Assembly: GCA_028692765.1 (NCBI GenBank) | Contig: JAQUWT010000008.1 | Coordinates: forward strand, 1 to 51,026 | Reading direction: 5' to 3' | Length of the DNA stretch: 51,026 nucleotides | From: Patescibacteria group bacterium | GTDB taxonomy: Bacteria > Patescibacteriota > Patescibacteriia > Patescibacteriales > UBA12465 | Shown here: in pieces, positions 49,626 through 51,026 of the stretch | Layout: every line of letters begins with the position of its first letter | Numbering within the stretch: the first letter of the stretch is position 1 | Position numbers and translations under genes: made by a program | The notes under the pieces: generated by a model | The model's input: the letters and a program-made list of their open reading frames with translations, nothing else | Databases searched by the model: none | Told to the model about the DNA's origin: nothing

Positions 49626-50306
49626 ATGCCGCGTGTGAAAAAAATAAGGCCGATGTTTGATAAACAGCAGCGGCGTTTAATTTGGACCACTACCATCCTT
49701 ACCGCCATATCTGCTTGTTTGCTCTTGCTGTTATCTTGGCGTCTTAGCAGGCTTGATTGGCTTTCGCCTTTATCTTCCTTGCCGGCTTTGCCGGACTTGT
49801 TCCAAGGGGAAGTGATGTCGGAAACCCCGGTGGCCGCTTTGCCGGCTTTTTCCGGCACAGAGGAATTGTCTTTTCTCAGTTCTCCGGATGGCCGCAGTTT
49901 CGCCTATATTCTTAATAACCAGAAGAGCCAGCAATTGGTGCTCAATGAAAAAGCGGAGCCGATTGTCGAGAACGTCACCTTCATGGCTTTTTCTCCGGAT
50001 TCTCAAAGCTTCGCTTATACCTATAGGCTAGACGGCCAGGAAAGAGCCTCGATTAATGGCGTGTCTGGTAAGGAATATGATTGGATTTTTAACCCCCGCT
50101 TCTTCACGCCCGATAGCCGCTATTTCGTCTATAAGGCCAGAAAGGACGGGAAGGATATGCTGGTAATAAACAGCCGGGAGAGCCGCTCCTACGACCGCAT
50201 CTATGAGCCTTTCTTGGCGCCGGATGAATCGGCTTTGATTTTTTTTGCCCGCGACGGCGAGAGTTTATGGCGGGGAGAAATTCCTTTAGCCGGATTTGAA
50301 GATTAA
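49626..50306 (+). CDS. Membrane-anchored beta-propeller (PD40/TolB-like) protein
   Basis: 226 residues. One N-terminal transmembrane helix (LIWTTTILTAISACLLLLLS), a proline-rich linker and several short blade repeats (FLSSPDGRSFAYILNNQKSQ, FSPDSQSFAYTYRLDGQ, FFTPDSRYFVYKARKDGKDM, FLAPDESALIFFARDG) of the WD40-like PD40 type. Only four blades are seen, so it may be a short or partner-completed propeller. Start at 49626 is an ATG; an earlier TTG at 49587 is less likely. Confidence 0.78.
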   Translation: MPRVKKIRPMFDKQQRRLIWTTTILTAISACLLLLLSWRLSRLDWLSPLSSLPALPDLFQGEVMSETPVAALPAFSGTEELSFLSSPDGRSFAYILNNQKSQQLVLNEKAEPIVENVTFMAFSPDSQSFAYTYRLDGQERASINGVSGKEYDWIFNPRFFTPDSRYFVYKARKDGKDMLVINSRESRSYDRIYEPFLAPDESALIFFARDGESLWRGEIPLAGFED

Positions 50307-50311
50307 AAGAC

Positions 50312-50347
50312 AAAAGCCTTTCTGAAAAGAAAGGCTTTGTATTTTTT
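50312..50347. terminator. Bidirectional terminator after the propeller gene
   Basis: Perfect AAAGCCTTTCT / AGAAAGGCTTT stem (50313-50323, 50328-50338) with A and T runs on both sides. Confidence 0.88.
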
Positions 50348-50495
50348 AAATTTGCGCTTGGGAGATTAAATCTCGGATGATCGTTAGGATCTTCACTAAG
50401 ATTTCACCCGCCAAGGCAGAAGCTTCCGGGGGCATGGCCCAACGCAGAACCATGATTAGCACTAGGAAGCCGATTAATCCACTTAATTCTTTCAT
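50346..50495 (-). CDS. 49-residue membrane-type small protein
   Basis: ATG at 50495, TAA at 50346-50348. The product is MKELSGLIGFLVLIMVLRWA followed by MPPEASALAGEILVKIL and TIIRDLISQAQI: a hydrophobic helix, a short turn and an amphipathic helix. No family recognised. Support comes from a structured leader just upstream and the terminator at its stop. AT/GC balance and codon use are host-like. Could be a membrane peptide such as a toxin, regulator or small scaffold. Confidence 0.55.
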   Translation of the reverse strand: MKELSGLIGFLVLIMVLRWAMPPEASALAGEILVKILTIIRDLISQAQI

Positions 50496-50527
50496 AAATT
50501 TGAAAGATTAAATTTTTTAGGTCGGGA

Positions 50528-50628
50528 GCCTGAGTGACTAGCTCATGGCCTGCCGCTTTCTTTCTTTTTGAAGAAAGCGGCCCCCGTTCCTTAGCGGCAA
50601 AGTGTTTACCGGCAAAGAACGGGAGGCT
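50528..50628 (-). ncRNA. GC-rich structured leader upstream of the small protein gene
   Basis: Three hairpins: GCCTGAG with CTCATGGC (50528-50549), perfect CCGCTTTCTT / AAGAAAGCGG (50553-50562, 50571-50580), and CCCGTTC / GAACGGG (50583-50589, 50617-50623) whose loop has the 8-base direct repeat CGGCAAAG (50595-50602, 50610-50617). AGCCT (50527-50531) can instead pair with AGGCT (50624-50628), closing the whole domain and competing with the first hairpin. GC rich in an AT-rich gap. Lies 30 bases before the small gene's ATG on the minus strand; strand is not certain and no known riboswitch matched. Confidence 0.5.
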
Positions 50629-50728
50629 GGGGTTTATTTAAGGAACCTTTTTACTCTAATTATACGGATTAATCTTCATTTTGTTACATTTTGTAAAATT
50701 TAGCGTTATTATTAGCAAAAGCATATTT

Positions 50729-51026
50729 ATGCCCCTGGTATTTATAAAATCAGATAAGAAATTGGATGCTTTTTTTCGCCATGCTTATAAGCGGGAAAAA
50801 GCGATAATTTTAGAACGTTTTTTTAAGACCGGGCCGGGCCAATATGGCGAGGGCGACAAGTTTATCGGCATTAATGTGCCGACTCTGCGCTCGCTGGCCA
50901 AAGAATATCGCGAGGCGGGCACTGTGCTTCTGGAAGAATTGTTGGCCAGCCCCTATCATGAAATCAGATTGCTCGGCGCTTTGATTATGACAGCCAGGTA
51001 CGAGCGGGCAAGTACAGACAAAGACA
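50729..51026 (+). CDS. DNA alkylation repair protein (AlkD-like), 3' end outside window
   Basis: The first 99 codons of a gene that runs off the window. RFFKTGPGQYGEGDKFIGIN followed by VPTLRSLAKEYRE and LLASPYHEIRLLGALIM are typical for the HEAT-repeat DNA glycosylases of the AlkC/AlkD group, which excise alkylated bases such as 7-methylguanine. The ATG at 50729 starts MPLVFIKSDKKLDAFF. Preceded by the GC-rich structured region on the opposite strand. Confidence 0.88.
   Translation, partial: MPLVFIKSDKKLDAFFRHAYKREKAIILERFFKTGPGQYGEGDKFIGINVPTLRSLAKEYREAGTVLLEELLASPYHEIRLLGALIMTARYERASTDKD

Noticed and set aside
1-51026. CRISPR array or cas genes
   Set aside because: No regularly spaced direct repeats and no Cas-like product were found in the window.

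Overview
This window looks like chromosomal DNA from a member of the Patescibacteria (CPR), perhaps near the ABY1/Parcubacteria groups. The sequence signs are these: rpsE is followed directly by rplO with no rpmD between them; secY and map are not separated by adk; the gene order is compact, with short intergenic gaps and hairpin terminators; an archaeal-size AspRS sits next to AsnRS; and there are many short membrane proteins of the kind common in CPR genomes (DUF5671, GtrA, DUF2975, DUF378, SIMPL). TGA is used as a normal stop (for example at ruvX and the GtrA gene), so this is not a UGA-recoding lineage. The phylum call is inference; no 16S rRNA gene is present.

Region by region. Bases 1-100 are very GC rich and do not fit the neighbouring rplR; they look like a chimeric contig end. 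101-15400 is core genome: the end of the ribosomal-protein operon (rplR, rpsE, rplO, secY), then map, ruvX, recO, aspS, asnS, a DUF5671 protein, scpA, scpB, a D-Ala-D-Ala carboxypeptidase, a GtrA protein, dnaG and rpoD. 15562-15636 is tRNA-Asn(GTT).

From the tRNA to about 24200 the DNA turns AT rich and holds an integrated accessory island. A truncated serine recombinase reads antisense into the tRNA. Next comes a pseudoknotted structured element, then a tight operon on the plus strand: DruA-like DUF4338 protein, NurA-like nuclease, HerA-like ATPase, ThsB-like TIR protein and a small membrane protein. This looks like an unusual combination of a Druantia-type protein with a NurA/HerA DNA-processing machine and a TIR/membrane-effector pair, and it is the best candidate for an undescribed defence system. 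Two more small membrane proteins follow, one behind a perfect consensus promoter and a structured leader.

24271-51026 returns to host-like composition and is a mosaic of short operons separated by intrinsic terminators. It includes a lipid-anchored ferredoxin with a probable cytochrome-b-like partner, a C39-like peptidase, mscL, an Nramp-like transporter and a P-type ATPase. An HxlR regulator and a quinone-reductase-like flavoprotein diverge from a YceI lipoprotein. Further on are an ABC-F protein, yjjX, a PIN-PhoH protein, a phosphoesterase, an orphan histidine kinase, a Fur-family regulator in one operon with a Znu-type metal ABC transporter and preceded by a 7-1-7 palindrome, rlmH, a 49-residue membrane peptide with a structured leader, and the start of an AlkD-like gene that runs off the window.
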